Counted from the stretch's first letter, positions 10,682 through 21,822 are shown. The stretch is DNA of 64,000 bases from Candidatus Epulonipiscium sp. (GCA_012799415.1 JAAZLH010000090.1:50025-114024); one strand, 5' to 3'. Made by a program: numbers and translations. Notes: generated by a model from the letters alone, not told the origin.

Positions 10682-11977
10682 CTAACTCCTGTCTGTAATT
10701 AAATAAATACGATTTTGCTTTGAATCTACTTTTAAATGATATTTTATTGCTTGTGCTATACTATCTAGGGAGTATAATGGATACTCCCTAGATAGCAGAG
10801 GTTCTAGCTGAAAAGTAGAAAATTTCTTCTTAATATAAGGGTTTATAAAAAATTGCTCTGTAACATAAAAAGATCCATCCTTTTCATAAATGAAATCATT
10901 TACTCGAATCCATTCTTCTTGAAGAAAACCTTTATATTGAACTTCTAGCTCATTTAAAAAATAAGGTGGAAGTATAAGGTTTTGATAATTGTGAAGAAGT
11001 TCATCTTGTTCTGTAACACAAAAGTTTTCTTGGCCAAGGTCAAAGGATTGAATTTCAATATTATTAAAATCCATATAATGTACAGCTTTCACTTTTGGAT
11101 ACCTTGTTTTTAAAGAAGTATAAATATCTTTTAATAATCCATTGGCTTGTTCAATATAATATCTATGGTCTACAGTAGAATAGTGAGAAATTCCTAATTG
11201 TGAAATCATTAAAGGCTTTCGATGCTGATACATTAGGTAAAATTCATCTAGGGTAGCTAAAACATCTAGTTTTTTTTCTTGATTTGAATCAGCTTCTATA
11301 TATAGGTTTAAGCCAATCCAATCTATATATTCATCTCCTGGATCGTATAGATGGCTTTCATAGATATAGTCAGATGATAAACTCCAAATCATACTAATAT
11401 TGGGGGCCTTTTTTTTAAAAATAGTATATGCTTTTCTAAAAAAATCTTGATATTCAATATGATTACCAAAATAATGTGAAAAATCAGGATAGAATTGAAC
11501 AAAGATGGGGACAAAAAACTCACCTAACTCCTCAGCTGTTCCTTCTAATAACTGTTCTTGATAAGGGAAAGCCTTAGATGGAGGATGAATAATCAGATGA
11601 GGCGTTTTCATCTGGGATGCACATTCTAAAATCCAATCTAAGGGAAATGGATCGCCAAGCCTTAAATGCCGAATATAAATACCATGAGATTTTTGTGTTC
11701 TATTTTCGAAACTTTTGATATCAAATTGAAGATTTTTATTTGATAAAATATAAGCCCCTAAATATGCTCCTTTTCTTGGCTCATACAAACTAAGAGAATA
11801 ATCCTTTTGTTCTATCCATAACTCATAAGATGTAAGCGATATCTCTTGTTCTAGAGGAATAACCTCCTCTTCTTTAGTAATGATAGAAACACTAGGGTTA
11901 GATTGTGATAAAGAATAAGCAATGGCAATAGATAGGATTAATATTGTATAGGTAATAAACCACTGTTTTTTTTTCAT
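10682..11977 (-). CDS. Membrane-anchored glycoside hydrolase family 26-like protein
   Basis: N-terminal hydrophobic segment; IWSLSSDYIYESHLYDPGDEYIDWIGLNLY and PLMISQLGIS resemble GH26-type (beta/alpha)8 domains. Confidence 0.55.
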   Translation of the reverse strand: MKKKQWFITYTILILSIAIAYSLSQSNPSVSIITKEEEVIPLEQEISLTSYELWIEQKDYSLSLYEPRKGAYLGAYILSNKNLQFDIKSFENRTQKSHGIYIRHLRLGDPFPLDWILECASQMKTPHLIIHPPSKAFPYQEQLLEGTAEELGEFFVPIFVQFYPDFSHYFGNHIEYQDFFRKAYTIFKKKAPNISMIWSLSSDYIYESHLYDPGDEYIDWIGLNLYIEADSNQEKKLDVLATLDEFYLMYQHRKPLMISQLGISHYSTVDHRYYIEQANGLLKDIYTSLKTRYPKVKAVHYMDFNNIEIQSFDLGQENFCVTEQDELLHNYQNLILPPYFLNELEVQYKGFLQEEWIRVNDFIYEKDGSFYVTEQFFINPYIKKKFSTFQLEPLLSREYPLYSLDSIAQAIKYHLKVDSKQNRIYLITDRS

Positions 11978-12048
11978 ATATGTACACTCCTTTCATCTAG
12001 GATTGTCCACATTTACAGTGTTTTTTATACTATCTATAAAATATATTC

Positions 12049-12591
12049 TTATTCAGCAGCAGAAACTAAATAAGTGTTTAGTGTTTCTAAATAATGAATA
12101 TAAGCCCCTCCCCTATTTTCAATTCGATACTCTTGAGGAAAGGCAGCATATGGAATAGACTTTCTTCCACCTTTTTGAGCTTCATTCCACCAATGTTGTA
12201 AGATGTGAAAGGGAAGGAAAAAATATTCATCATAGGATGAAAAATAAACCAATAAAAACGCAACACCTTTATGTTGCTCGTACTGAGACATAAATTCCAT
12301 TTGATGTGCATGTACATTTTGAAGGGGGAGATGTTTTTGAGCTGTTTCCTTTGCATCAAAACAAATAGGAATTCCTTGAACAACTCCTATATAGTCTACT
12401 GTACTTTTTTGTTCGAAATACGCTAGGGTTATCGTACGATTTTCCTCATTTATTTTTACTGGTTTAATAGATGTTGGAATTTTTTGAACGATGGCTAATC
12501 CTCTAGATATATAGAGATCATTAGTAAGGTTAATCAATTCTTCTAGAGTGCTACCGCGTAGACCCCGGCTGTTCCAATAGCCCATTGTCAT
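12049..12591 (-). CDS. recU: RecU-like Holliday junction resolvase
   Basis: NSRGLRGSTLEELINLTNDLY, STVDYIGVVQGIPICFDAKET (nuclease core), HQMEFMSQYEQHKGVAFLLVYF. Confidence 0.85.
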   Translation of the reverse strand: MTMGYWNSRGLRGSTLEELINLTNDLYISRGLAIVQKIPTSIKPVKINEENRTITLAYFEQKSTVDYIGVVQGIPICFDAKETAQKHLPLQNVHAHQMEFMSQYEQHKGVAFLLVYFSSYDEYFFLPFHILQHWWNEAQKGGRKSIPYAAFPQEYRIENRGGAYIHYLETLNTYLVSAAE

Positions 12592-12621
12592 TACCTCCTA
12601 TGTTTTAGCCTAATAGCATAT

Positions 12622-13638
12622 TTAATCTTCAATTTTTTGTAGTGTCCAGCGTGCTGTTTTTTGTAGTGTTACATTGGGGTGTTGTAAAAAAGATTGTACC
12701 AAAGGGACTAAATGAGAATTAGGGTTATTAGCTAACGCAATTAGGGCATTTCTCTGCAAAATAGGTTTCCCTCTCCAGGCAGATGCAGTTGATCCATATA
12801 TTTCATTAAAAGTTTTATTACTCATTGTCAGTATTTGTTCTAAGTCTGGATAAGCAGAAGTCTCTAGGGGATAAAAATAACTTTTGTCTTGAAAAGGAAT
12901 TTGTTGATTATAGGGACAAATACTTTGGCAAAGATCACATCCGTATAGCTGTCTTCCCATTTTCCCTCTTAGGATAGGACTGATTTCTTCTTTGGTCTGT
13001 GTTAAATAAGAAATACACTTTTTTGCATTCATTTCATAGTCTTTGCAAAGAGCATTAGTCGGACAAACTTTTTGACAAAGATCACAGGTTTCACAATAAG
13101 ATTCATAACAAGGATAATCTGGTTCAATCTCTATATCTGTAATTAGATATCCAATAAAAAACCATGACCCAAGAATAGGTGAAATAACAGAGCAGTTTTT
13201 CCCCTGCCAACCTAACCCAGCACGCTTAGCTACCTCACGATCTATTAAAGGGCCTGTATCCACAAATGCTTTGTAATCTCCACCTAGGTTTTTTTGTAAA
13301 TAATCACTTAATTGGTTTAACTTGTTTTTTAAAACAGCATGGTAATCTAGTCCCCAAGCTGCCTTAGAAAGTTTACCATAGGGTCGATCAGGTACTTCTT
13401 CATGCCAATTTACATGGTACCCTTCGCCTACAGCAATAATTGTTTTGGCATTTGGGAAGGTATAACAAGGGTCAATTCTTTTTTTAATATCCTTTTCTTC
13501 AAAGCCGCTTAAATAACCTTTTTTTTGTCTATTTAGTAAGGTTTCTTCAATATAAGAAAAAGGTGCTGCAGAAGTAAATCCAATAATATCAATTTTAAAC
13601 TCTTTACTTTTTTGAATACATAGTTCTTTTATATTCAT
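12622..13638 (-). CDS. queG: Epoxyqueuosine reductase
   Basis: DTGPLIDREVAKRAGLGWQGKNC and two 4Fe-4S motifs (CETCDLCQKVCPT, CDLCQSICPYN). Confidence 0.93.
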   Translation of the reverse strand: MNIKELCIQKSKEFKIDIIGFTSAAPFSYIEETLLNRQKKGYLSGFEEKDIKKRIDPCYTFPNAKTIIAVGEGYHVNWHEEVPDRPYGKLSKAAWGLDYHAVLKNKLNQLSDYLQKNLGGDYKAFVDTGPLIDREVAKRAGLGWQGKNCSVISPILGSWFFIGYLITDIEIEPDYPCYESYCETCDLCQKVCPTNALCKDYEMNAKKCISYLTQTKEEISPILRGKMGRQLYGCDLCQSICPYNQQIPFQDKSYFYPLETSAYPDLEQILTMSNKTFNEIYGSTASAWRGKPILQRNALIALANNPNSHLVPLVQSFLQHPNVTLQKTARWTLQKIED

Positions 13639-13741
13639 TTTGTATCACCTTTTGTTATTATACAGGATTTCACTGACTTTATCTATTAAATTTATTGATT
13701 TTATATGGAAAAAAGATTATACTAAAGATAGGTGATGTAAA

Positions 13742-14941
13742 ATGATGGATATTATAAAAAGCAAATTAAATCAATATCAAGAATGGATAAAAGAAGAGAT
13801 CAACTACTTCTCTTTATCTACTCAAGAACAAGCTTTATTTTTAGAAAACAAAAAAAGATATCGCCGAGCTAGAGATAAATATGTACAATTGAATAATTGG
13901 CCTAAAGCTATTGAAATTAGCAAGCTGTTGGAGGATTATGAAAATATATTTAATTATCAAGTAAAGAATGAAGAATGGGAACAAGCCCTACATACAGTAG
14001 AATTATATGAATTATATCATCTTGGAGCACCTTTATGTGTAGAACGAGGCTTACTTAACAAAGCAGCTCATATGTATTCCTTTTTCGATAGGATAAAAGC
14101 TGCATCCCTTTATAAGCAACTTGGATTATGGGATAAAGCTGCGGAATCTTATTTACTTACTGAGCAATATTTTCGGGCTTTGGATTGCTTAGATAATTTA
14201 AAAGATATAGAAAAAAAGATACAGGGATATAAAAATATTGAAATGAAAACTGATGAGCTTTTTGCAAAAAAACAATATGAAAAAGCTTTGAAGCTATATA
14301 TTCGAATGGAGTTATGGGAAAAAGCCTTACAAATATCTCAGATTTTAAATTATACAGATATTTCAAGCCAAATCTATGAACAGTTGGCTCAGTTGGCTCT
14401 AAATGCAGGTGAATTATTAAAAGCAGCAAGCTTTTTAGAGCAGATTCATGTTCCCGAGGCTATACATCTATATTTAGAAATAGGATATATTGAAGATGCA
14501 GCTAGGTTACTTATCAATATGAATAAAAAAGAAGAAGCCCTGCAGCTCTTTTTAGAATATAAATATATTGATAAAGCAGAAAAATTAGCAGAGAAAGAAG
14601 ATTTATATGATATATTACTTTCTTATTATAAACAATCAACTAATATAGAAAAAATATATGAAATTTATGAGAAGCTGGAAAAGTTTGAGGAGGCAGCCCT
14701 TTATTTTATAGAGCAAAAAAGAAATGATTTAGCTCTACCTTGCACAAAAAAAATTGTAGATAAATCAAAGGCTGTATTATTACTTGAACAAATGGAAGAA
14801 TGGGAAATGGCTGCACATTATTATTTAGCTTTAAATAGGCCAGATCTATGCGAAATTTGTTTGCATAAATCTGGATTTAATCCGCAGCAAATCAAAGAAT
14901 TTATTAAGATAAAAAACTATCCCGATTCTTTTTCTTTGTAA
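13742..14941 (+). CDS. Helical (TPR/IFT-like) repeat protein
   Basis: Repeated W/L-x-x-A-x-x-Y/L helical units (LWDKAAESYLLTEQYFRALDCL, LWEKALQISQIL, EWEMAAHYYLALNRPDLCE). Confidence 0.6.
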   Translation: MMDIIKSKLNQYQEWIKEEINYFSLSTQEQALFLENKKRYRRARDKYVQLNNWPKAIEISKLLEDYENIFNYQVKNEEWEQALHTVELYELYHLGAPLCVERGLLNKAAHMYSFFDRIKAASLYKQLGLWDKAAESYLLTEQYFRALDCLDNLKDIEKKIQGYKNIEMKTDELFAKKQYEKALKLYIRMELWEKALQISQILNYTDISSQIYEQLAQLALNAGELLKAASFLEQIHVPEAIHLYLEIGYIEDAARLLINMNKKEEALQLFLEYKYIDKAEKLAEKEDLYDILLSYYKQSTNIEKIYEIYEKLEKFEEAALYFIEQKRNDLALPCTKKIVDKSKAVLLLEQMEEWEMAAHYYLALNRPDLCEICLHKSGFNPQQIKEFIKIKNYPDSFSL

Positions 14942-14957
14942 GGGAAAGAATCAGGAT
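14919..14957. terminator. Bidirectional terminator between convergent genes
   Basis: Stem ATCCCGATTCTTT...AAAGAATCAGGAT overlapping the 13742-14941 stop codon. Confidence 0.7.
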
Positions 14958-14960
14958 TAT

Positions 14961-15923
14961 TTATTTAGGAATGATTTTTGTGAAAATATTTGGTGGCGGG
15001 GAAGTAAATTCCTGTTCATTTAAATATTCTAAATGGTTCTTTATATTAGAAAACCTTATTTTGTATCCATGAAGTAATTGGCTAGATAATTTATATTTTT
15101 GAAAAAGGATTTGATTCCATGTAGGTTCTCCATATTTAGGATCTCCTGCAATGGGATGTTGAATCGATGATAAATGAAGTCGAATTTGGTGTGTACGCCC
15201 TGTAGCCAATTGTACTTCTACTAGTGTACTTTCTCCATTAGATTGTATTGGCCAATAATAAGTTTCAATAATTTTACTATTTTTAGTTGGAACTGTGTCA
15301 ATTTGTCCCTTATTTTCTTTATGGTCTTTTGAATAATAGTCAACTAGTCTTCCTTCTTTTTTTAAATTTCCTTTTACAATAGTTAGGTAATAGCGTTGAA
15401 TAGATTGTTTTTGTATGCAATCATTGATCTCCTGTAAAGTAGGCAGATTTTTACCAACAATAATCAATCCACTGGTGTTTCTATCTAGCCTATTACAAAG
15501 ACCAGGTGTAAACCCCTGCTCCTGTTCGGGTAAAAACTCTGATTGTTCGTATAAATAATATAAAACCTGATGTAATAAAGTATTTTTTTGATTTGGTTTG
15601 TTTGGGTGTGTAAGTAATCCGGCTGGTTTATTACAAATCAATATGTTTTGATCCTCATATACAATATCAAAGGTTCGTTGTACTTGGACAACTTTTGCCA
15701 ATGATTTTTGAAATTGGGCGATGGTGTCATTACTTAAATATAGCTGTATTTGATCTCCTACCCTCAAAAGTTCATTTCCTGTTGCCTTTTTATTATTGTA
15801 TTTAATTCTTTTTTTTCTTAGCATTTTGTAAATAAAACTTTTCGGTGCTTGATCCATATATTTCATTAAAAACTTATCAATTCTTTGATTAGCATCATTA
15901 AATTGTATGGTTAATTCTTTCAT
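14961..15923 (-). CDS. RluA-family pseudouridine synthase (S4 domain)
   Basis: CNRLDRNTSGLIIVGKN, TGRTHQIRLHLSSIQHPIAGDPKYG. Confidence 0.92.
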   Translation of the reverse strand: MKELTIQFNDANQRIDKFLMKYMDQAPKSFIYKMLRKKRIKYNNKKATGNELLRVGDQIQLYLSNDTIAQFQKSLAKVVQVQRTFDIVYEDQNILICNKPAGLLTHPNKPNQKNTLLHQVLYYLYEQSEFLPEQEQGFTPGLCNRLDRNTSGLIIVGKNLPTLQEINDCIQKQSIQRYYLTIVKGNLKKEGRLVDYYSKDHKENKGQIDTVPTKNSKIIETYYWPIQSNGESTLVEVQLATGRTHQIRLHLSSIQHPIAGDPKYGEPTWNQILFQKYKLSSQLLHGYKIRFSNIKNHLEYLNEQEFTSPPPNIFTKIIPK

Positions 15924-15935
15924 TGATTCACCTTT

Positions 15936-16496
15936 CTATAACGAATGGAACTGGATGATTTTAATATACTCTTTTTGCTGAGATAAGTCCATTGTTTTAT
16001 TCTCTTGAAGTGTGGAGATAAGAGCTCTAATGTTTTTATCACCATAAACGAAGTTTATCTTATTGTCTAAACCTTTTCTTTCAAAAATATAAATGATTGC
16101 GTTTTCACTTTTTCTAGAGTTTGAAGGTTTATTTTGACTAAGGCAGTGAATGCTAGAATCCCCTATCAAAATACCATCAAAAAATATATTATTTTTGCCA
16201 TTAGTTAAGAGGGCACTATTCCATAAGACATAAGGAAGAGGAGTTTTCTCAAATTGCGACAACCATTTTTTACTAGGGTCTTTATAGGGTAGATAAACAA
16301 TGAGACGAACACCCAATTGAGCGACACCCAAAATTAAAAAAATAGCGATGATTGTAAATATGTTTTTAGGTGTTTTAGTTAGCCATATTCCAAAGCCATA
16401 AGTAGTTAGCATACTTCCTAAAACTAACAATGTGTAAAAGCTATATTTCTTTTTTTGATGTTTTAGATATTCAGAATCACGTAAAATTTTTTCCAT
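15936..16496 (-). CDS. Hypothetical membrane protein, two predicted TM helices
   Basis: ORF with two hydrophobic segments and a good gene-spacing context. Confidence 0.55.
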   Translation of the reverse strand: MEKILRDSEYLKHQKKKYSFYTLLVLGSMLTTYGFGIWLTKTPKNIFTIIAIFLILGVAQLGVRLIVYLPYKDPSKKWLSQFEKTPLPYVLWNSALLTNGKNNIFFDGILIGDSSIHCLSQNKPSNSRKSENAIIYIFERKGLDNKINFVYGDKNIRALISTLQENKTMDLSQQKEYIKIIQFHSL

Positions 16497-16507
16497 TTTA
16501 AAACTCC

Positions 16508-17269
16508 TTACTCATAAATCATCTTAATAGTCATCCCGCCATCTACAATAAGATTTGTTCCTGTCATAAAACTAGCTTGCTCAGAGGTCAAGAAAAGACA
16601 TGCATGAGCAATATCTTCCGGAACACCTACTCGCCCTACCAAATGTTGTGCATGATCCCGCTCAGATGTATGGATAAACTTTCTATCTTTTTGTTTTTTC
16701 CACTGAGATACATCTATCCACCCTGGGCTAATGGCATTGACCCTGATATTAGGTCCTAGGCTAGCAGCTAGTGAGTGAGTTAAGGATAATAACCCCCCTT
16801 TAGAAGCTGAATAAGGTTCTGTATGAGGTTCCGACATCAAAGCACGTGTAGATACAATATTAATAATACTTCCTCCTTCATTAGACATAAAGGGAAGTAC
16901 ATTTTTTGTCACAAGGTAGGGGCCAGTTAAATTAACAGCTAATACGTGATTCCACTCTTCTATGCTACGATTACATAGAGTTCCTCCTGAAGAAATTGCA
17001 GCATTATTAACAAGAATATCAATACGTTCAAAACGTTTTGATATAAGATTCATCATGTTTTCAATACTACTAACTTCACTTACATCAGCAGGTATAAAAA
17101 AACAATAGTGGTTTTGATTCAAGATATACTCTTCTGTTTCTTTTCCTGCTTCTTCATCAATATCTGTAATAATAACATAGGCCCCTTTTTTTGCATAGGC
17201 CCTAGCAATGCAAGCACCTATTCCCTGACCTCCTCCTGTAATTAACACAACTTTATTTTTAAAATCCAT
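16508..17269 (-). CDS. SDR family oxidoreductase
   Basis: VLITGGGQGIGACIARAYAKKGA, NNAAISSGG, YSASKGGLLSLTHSLA. Confidence 0.92.
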   Translation of the reverse strand: MDFKNKVVLITGGGQGIGACIARAYAKKGAYVIITDIDEEAGKETEEYILNQNHYCFFIPADVSEVSSIENMMNLISKRFERIDILVNNAAISSGGTLCNRSIEEWNHVLAVNLTGPYLVTKNVLPFMSNEGGSIINIVSTRALMSEPHTEPYSASKGGLLSLTHSLAASLGPNIRVNAISPGWIDVSQWKKQKDRKFIHTSERDHAQHLVGRVGVPEDIAHACLFLTSEQASFMTGTNLIVDGGMTIKMIYE

Positions 17270-17351
17270 ATGGTCTCCTCCGTTTCTATCATCATTCTAA
17301 GTGTAGCAAAGAATAGAGAGAAAGAAAAGGGGAACCGAAAAAATTTTTGAG

Positions 17352-18650
<1,299 letters not shown>

Positions 18651-18660
18651 TTAGTAATAT

Positions 18661-18691
18661 AAAAACTCTCCTAGATAAAAGGAGAGTTTTT
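18661..18691 (-). terminator. Expression-platform terminator of SAM riboswitch
   Basis: AAAAACTCTCC...GGAGAGTTTTT hairpin followed by U-rich run on the minus strand. Confidence 0.9.
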
Positions 18692-18697
18692 GATTCT

Positions 18698-18806
18698 CCT
18701 CTTATCTGTCAGAAATAAATTCTGTTGGAATTAGCACCTTTCATGTTCTACATGAGGTTGCCGGGTTTCATTGGGCCAGTCCCTCCACCACTCTCGATAA
18801 GAGTTT
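18698..18806 (-). promoter_or_regulatory. SAM-I (S-box) riboswitch upstream of metY
   Basis: Minus strand reads CTTATCGAGAGTGGTGGAGGGACTGGCCCAATGAAACCCGGCAACC...AAGGTGCTAATTCC...GACAGATAAGAG, the S-box consensus. Confidence 0.97.
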
Positions 18807-19098
18807 TATATTTTTTATTTTGTCTAAATTATCACATAATAGGATTTTTGTCAATAGTAAATTTCTTATGCTTTTATTTTAGGGATGTCACCAAGGGAAT
18901 TTTTGAACATTTTGGATAATACCACAAGCTAGTTTTTTACCTGAATTTCCTGCTGGTTGTGATCGATAATCATCAGGTGATTCATGAATAATAACACTTT
19001 TGCCAATGATATCATTAACATGAAATCGATTAGTAAAAAAAGACATCCTGGCGACACCAGCGTTGGAAAATAATACAGGAAAATCGCCAGCATGGTTA

Positions 19099-19109
19099 CC
19101 ATGAGGTTG
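19099..19109. repeat. Attachment-site core, left end (CCATGAGGTTG)
   Basis: 11-bp direct repeat of 30248-30258; lies at the break point in the SodC reading frame. Confidence 0.88.
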
Positions 19110-19110
19110 T

Positions 19111-19123
19111 GTGTACTCATTGG
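19111..19123. repeat. attP arm, left (GTGTACTCATTGG)
   Basis: Inverted partner of CCAATGAGTCTACAC at 30231-30245, differing by a 2-nt indel. Confidence 0.8.
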
Positions 19124-19155
19124 CACTATAATGACCTATGATATTGTACATTGAA

Positions 19156-20712
19156 CTAGATAAATACTTCCCATTCTATATCAATATTTAAAAGAGGTTT
19201 TACCCCATGATCTGCTTTACTTAACTGGTTAATAGTTATCCTTTTAACAAGGCTTTCTAAGTTTCTTCTTGTCAACTCGCCTTTTTGTATAATCTCATTT
19301 AAAATATCAAGAGATTTTATAGTATCCTTTTTAATATGAAGATCTGCCTCTTGGAGATGTGTAAGTTCATTAAGTTGAGAAATCAATAATGTAAGCTCCC
19401 TATTTGCTTCATTTATCATTTCAGTAGCAATTTCTTCTATAATAATGCCTTTAGCCAATTGCCTGGAGTAATTTTTAATTTCTTCTTTTTTTTCAGTAAT
19501 TCTTATATTGTATTCAGCGATTGATTCTCCATAACTTTGATTACAATTTGTTAGGTTGTTAATTTCTATATCTAATTGATCCAGATGATCCTCTATATAC
19601 CTTTTTAACATTTCCAATTTATCTAGTATGATTTTAATTAATTCCCGTTCATTTATTTTGTGGCTACTACAAAATTTGGCTCCATAGAGATGATTATTTG
19701 TACAGATATAACTAGGGGGACTTCTTTTCTTTTTAACTTTCATAAACCCTCCGCCGCAATCCCCACATTTAAGAAACCCTGCAAATAGATTAATGCCAGC
19801 ACTTGTTCCCCTAACATTGTTGTTAACTCTATTATCTATGATTTTTTGTGCTAGTTCGAAATCCTCTTTTGAGATAATAGGTTCATGATAATCTTCATAT
19901 ATAACGTGCTTATCGTCATCTACGAAATGAGTTTTACCGTTTACCTTTTTTCTCTTTGTCTTGCCACAGCGCAAAATTCCTATATACACATCATTTTTTA
20001 TAATCCTTAGAACATGAGTTCCATTCCATTTTTCAGCAACACTACTTGATATTTTTTTACCTGTTTTTATATATTGATATTTTGAAGGCGTTAGTACTCT
20101 TTCCCTATTTAATATGTTGGCTATGATTCTTCCACCATGTCCACCAAGATAAAGTTGAAAGATTCTGGCCACTATAGCTGCAGCTTCTGCATCAATAATA
20201 AGTCGATGTTTATTATCTGGATCTCTTATATAGCCAAAGGGAACCTTAGTAATTAAGCCACCTTCAGATTGCTTTGTACTTAGATTTGCTTTTATTTTTC
20301 TTGATAAATCTTTGATATATTTTTCATTATACCATGTTTTAATCCCAATAATATCATCATCATCTTTATCACTATCGTAATTATCGTGTATGAGTATAAG
20401 TCTTACATTGTACTCTTCTAGGTACTCTAGGAATAATAAGGTTTTTGCATTATGGCGACCAATCCTGGATAAATCTTTTGTAAGAAGTATATCAACTTGG
20501 TTTAATTCTATCAGCTCCTTTAGCCTAGCTAACTCTCTTCTATTAAAGATATATCCGGATATATTATCATCTTCAAAGATATATATGACAGATGAGCCTA
20601 ATTGAGTAATCGCATAGTTTTTAATCATCTTTTTTTGAGTGATAATCGTATCATAGTTTTCCTTATCTTCATCTCTAGAAACTCTGGCATACCCATATAT
20701 TCTAAGTGCCAT
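19156..20712 (-). CDS. Large serine recombinase / integrase
   Basis: YGYARVSRDED catalytic serine motif, DLSRIGRHNAKTL, recombinase domain (PFGYIRDPD..), zinc ribbon CGDCGGGFM...C, C-terminal coiled coil. Confidence 0.96.
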   Translation of the reverse strand: MALRIYGYARVSRDEDKENYDTIITQKKMIKNYAITQLGSSVIYIFEDDNISGYIFNRRELARLKELIELNQVDILLTKDLSRIGRHNAKTLLFLEYLEEYNVRLILIHDNYDSDKDDDDIIGIKTWYNEKYIKDLSRKIKANLSTKQSEGGLITKVPFGYIRDPDNKHRLIIDAEAAAIVARIFQLYLGGHGGRIIANILNRERVLTPSKYQYIKTGKKISSSVAEKWNGTHVLRIIKNDVYIGILRCGKTKRKKVNGKTHFVDDDKHVIYEDYHEPIISKEDFELAQKIIDNRVNNNVRGTSAGINLFAGFLKCGDCGGGFMKVKKKRSPPSYICTNNHLYGAKFCSSHKINERELIKIILDKLEMLKRYIEDHLDQLDIEINNLTNCNQSYGESIAEYNIRITEKKEEIKNYSRQLAKGIIIEEIATEMINEANRELTLLISQLNELTHLQEADLHIKKDTIKSLDILNEIIQKGELTRRNLESLVKRITINQLSKADHGVKPLLNIDIEWEVFI

Positions 20713-20735
20713 TTTGACTTCTCCCTTAGAACGAT

Positions 20736-20936
20736 CTACTTATATCGAAAAAGTTTGTTATAATCATTACGTATAACCTTCTTTTCTTTTAATCTTGATA
20801 TAACTATATCTCTAAATGCTTCTTCTACTGTAATGGTTCCATCGAATCGATGGGTTACTTCCTCAATATTGTTATATTTATTTTTGTCAACAATAACTAA
20901 ACCTTCACTATAATCTTTGCTTTTTACGATACTCAT
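20736..20936 (-). CDS. Small protein upstream of the serine recombinase (unknown; candidate accessory factor)
   Basis: 66-aa ORF ending 24 nt upstream of the recombinase ATG, same strand. Confidence 0.6.
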   Translation of the reverse strand: MSIVKSKDYSEGLVIVDKNKYNNIEEVTHRFDGTITVEEAFRDIVISRLKEKKVIRNDYNKLFRYK

Positions 20937-21326
20937 ACTATTCCCCCTTTTGATTTCTACTTACTAATATATGATCAAAAGACTTATACAGTGCCTATAT
21001 GCATTTGATATTTCAGTAACATATCAAGAGCATATAAGTTTACAAACTCAGCCCCTATTGTTTTTTACTTTTTATATTTTAAAATGTTTTATTACTTATT
21101 GCCTTCTATAAATTCGCATATAAATACACTAGTCAATATTTTTGATTTAGTGTATTTATTATTTATGCCATATGTAATTCACATTCTTGTTTTTTCTTAT
21201 GATCAATACTATAGGCTTCTAGTTTTCTATTGGTATTCCTCTTTGTTCTACATTTTTTCAATACTAGCCTACTATTAAATTAATAAAAACTTGTTGTTCT
21301 TTGGATAATAGGGGTTAGCAAGTTGA

Positions 21327-21357
21327 AAAACAACAGCCTATGATAGACTGTTGTTTT
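21327..21357 (-). terminator. Terminator downstream of NUDIX gene
   Basis: AAAACAACAG...CTGTTGTTTT hairpin. Confidence 0.6.
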
Positions 21358-21411
21358 CTAGCTTATATTCTAGTTTTCAAGCTTTTTTTACAATTAAGCC
21401 TGATTGGGGTT

Positions 21412-21822
21412 TTATATAGCAGTTTGTATTTTCTTCATTAACTTTGGTTGTATCAAGGGGTATGTCCATTTCTCTGGTAAACCATCAAAAAGCTCTATCT
21501 TTTCTATTTCCATCTTTGGTAATTCTTCAAACATCTCAATCTCTGCAAAAAAAAGCATACCAAATGTTTCTTCACCATTTTTTATAACAGAATAAACACA
21601 TATCTTCCTTAAATCAAACTTACTTGCACCCGTTTCTTCCCAAAGTTCTCTTTTAGCAGTTTCTAAAATTGTTTCTCCTGGTTCCCTATGTCCACCAGGG
21701 CATTCGTAAGTATCTCGTTCCTTATGCTTGCAAAATACCCATTTCCCTTTGTGATTTGCTACAATTACTGCAAATTTTAATAAGCTATCATCAACAGTAT
21801 CATAAAATTTCACTTCTATCAT
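21412..21822 (-). CDS. NUDIX hydrolase
   Basis: GGHREPGETILETAKRELWEETGA, the Nudix box. Confidence 0.93.
   Translation of the reverse strand: MIEVKFYDTVDDSLLKFAVIVANHKGKWVFCKHKERDTYECPGGHREPGETILETAKRELWEETGASKFDLRKICVYSVIKNGEETFGMLFFAEIEMFEELPKMEIEKIELFDGLPEKWTYPLIQPKLMKKIQTAI

Larger units (their letters stand above)
18888..19151 (-). pseudogene. sodC: 3' fragment of Cu/Zn superoxide dismutase; native sequence begins at the core 19109
   Basis: QPHGNHAGDFPVLFSNAGVARMSFFTNRF...GKSVIIHESPDDYRSQPAGNSGKKLACGII is the C-terminal half of Cu/Zn SOD; residues before QPHG are island-derived. Confidence 0.93.

Noticed and set aside
12087-12383. 98-aa minus-strand ORF
   Set aside because: Out-of-frame within the recU-like gene, which has recognisable motifs
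18725-18919. Plus-strand ORF of 64 aa
   Set aside because: Lies on the opposite strand of the SAM-I riboswitch; chance ORF
18929-19126. 65-aa minus-strand ORF in another frame
   Set aside because: Overlaps the clear SodC C-terminal frame; alternate-frame artefact
21084-21278. 64-aa plus-strand ORF in the island
   Set aside because: Hydrophobic AT-rich ORF with no convincing RBS or family; not reported as a gene
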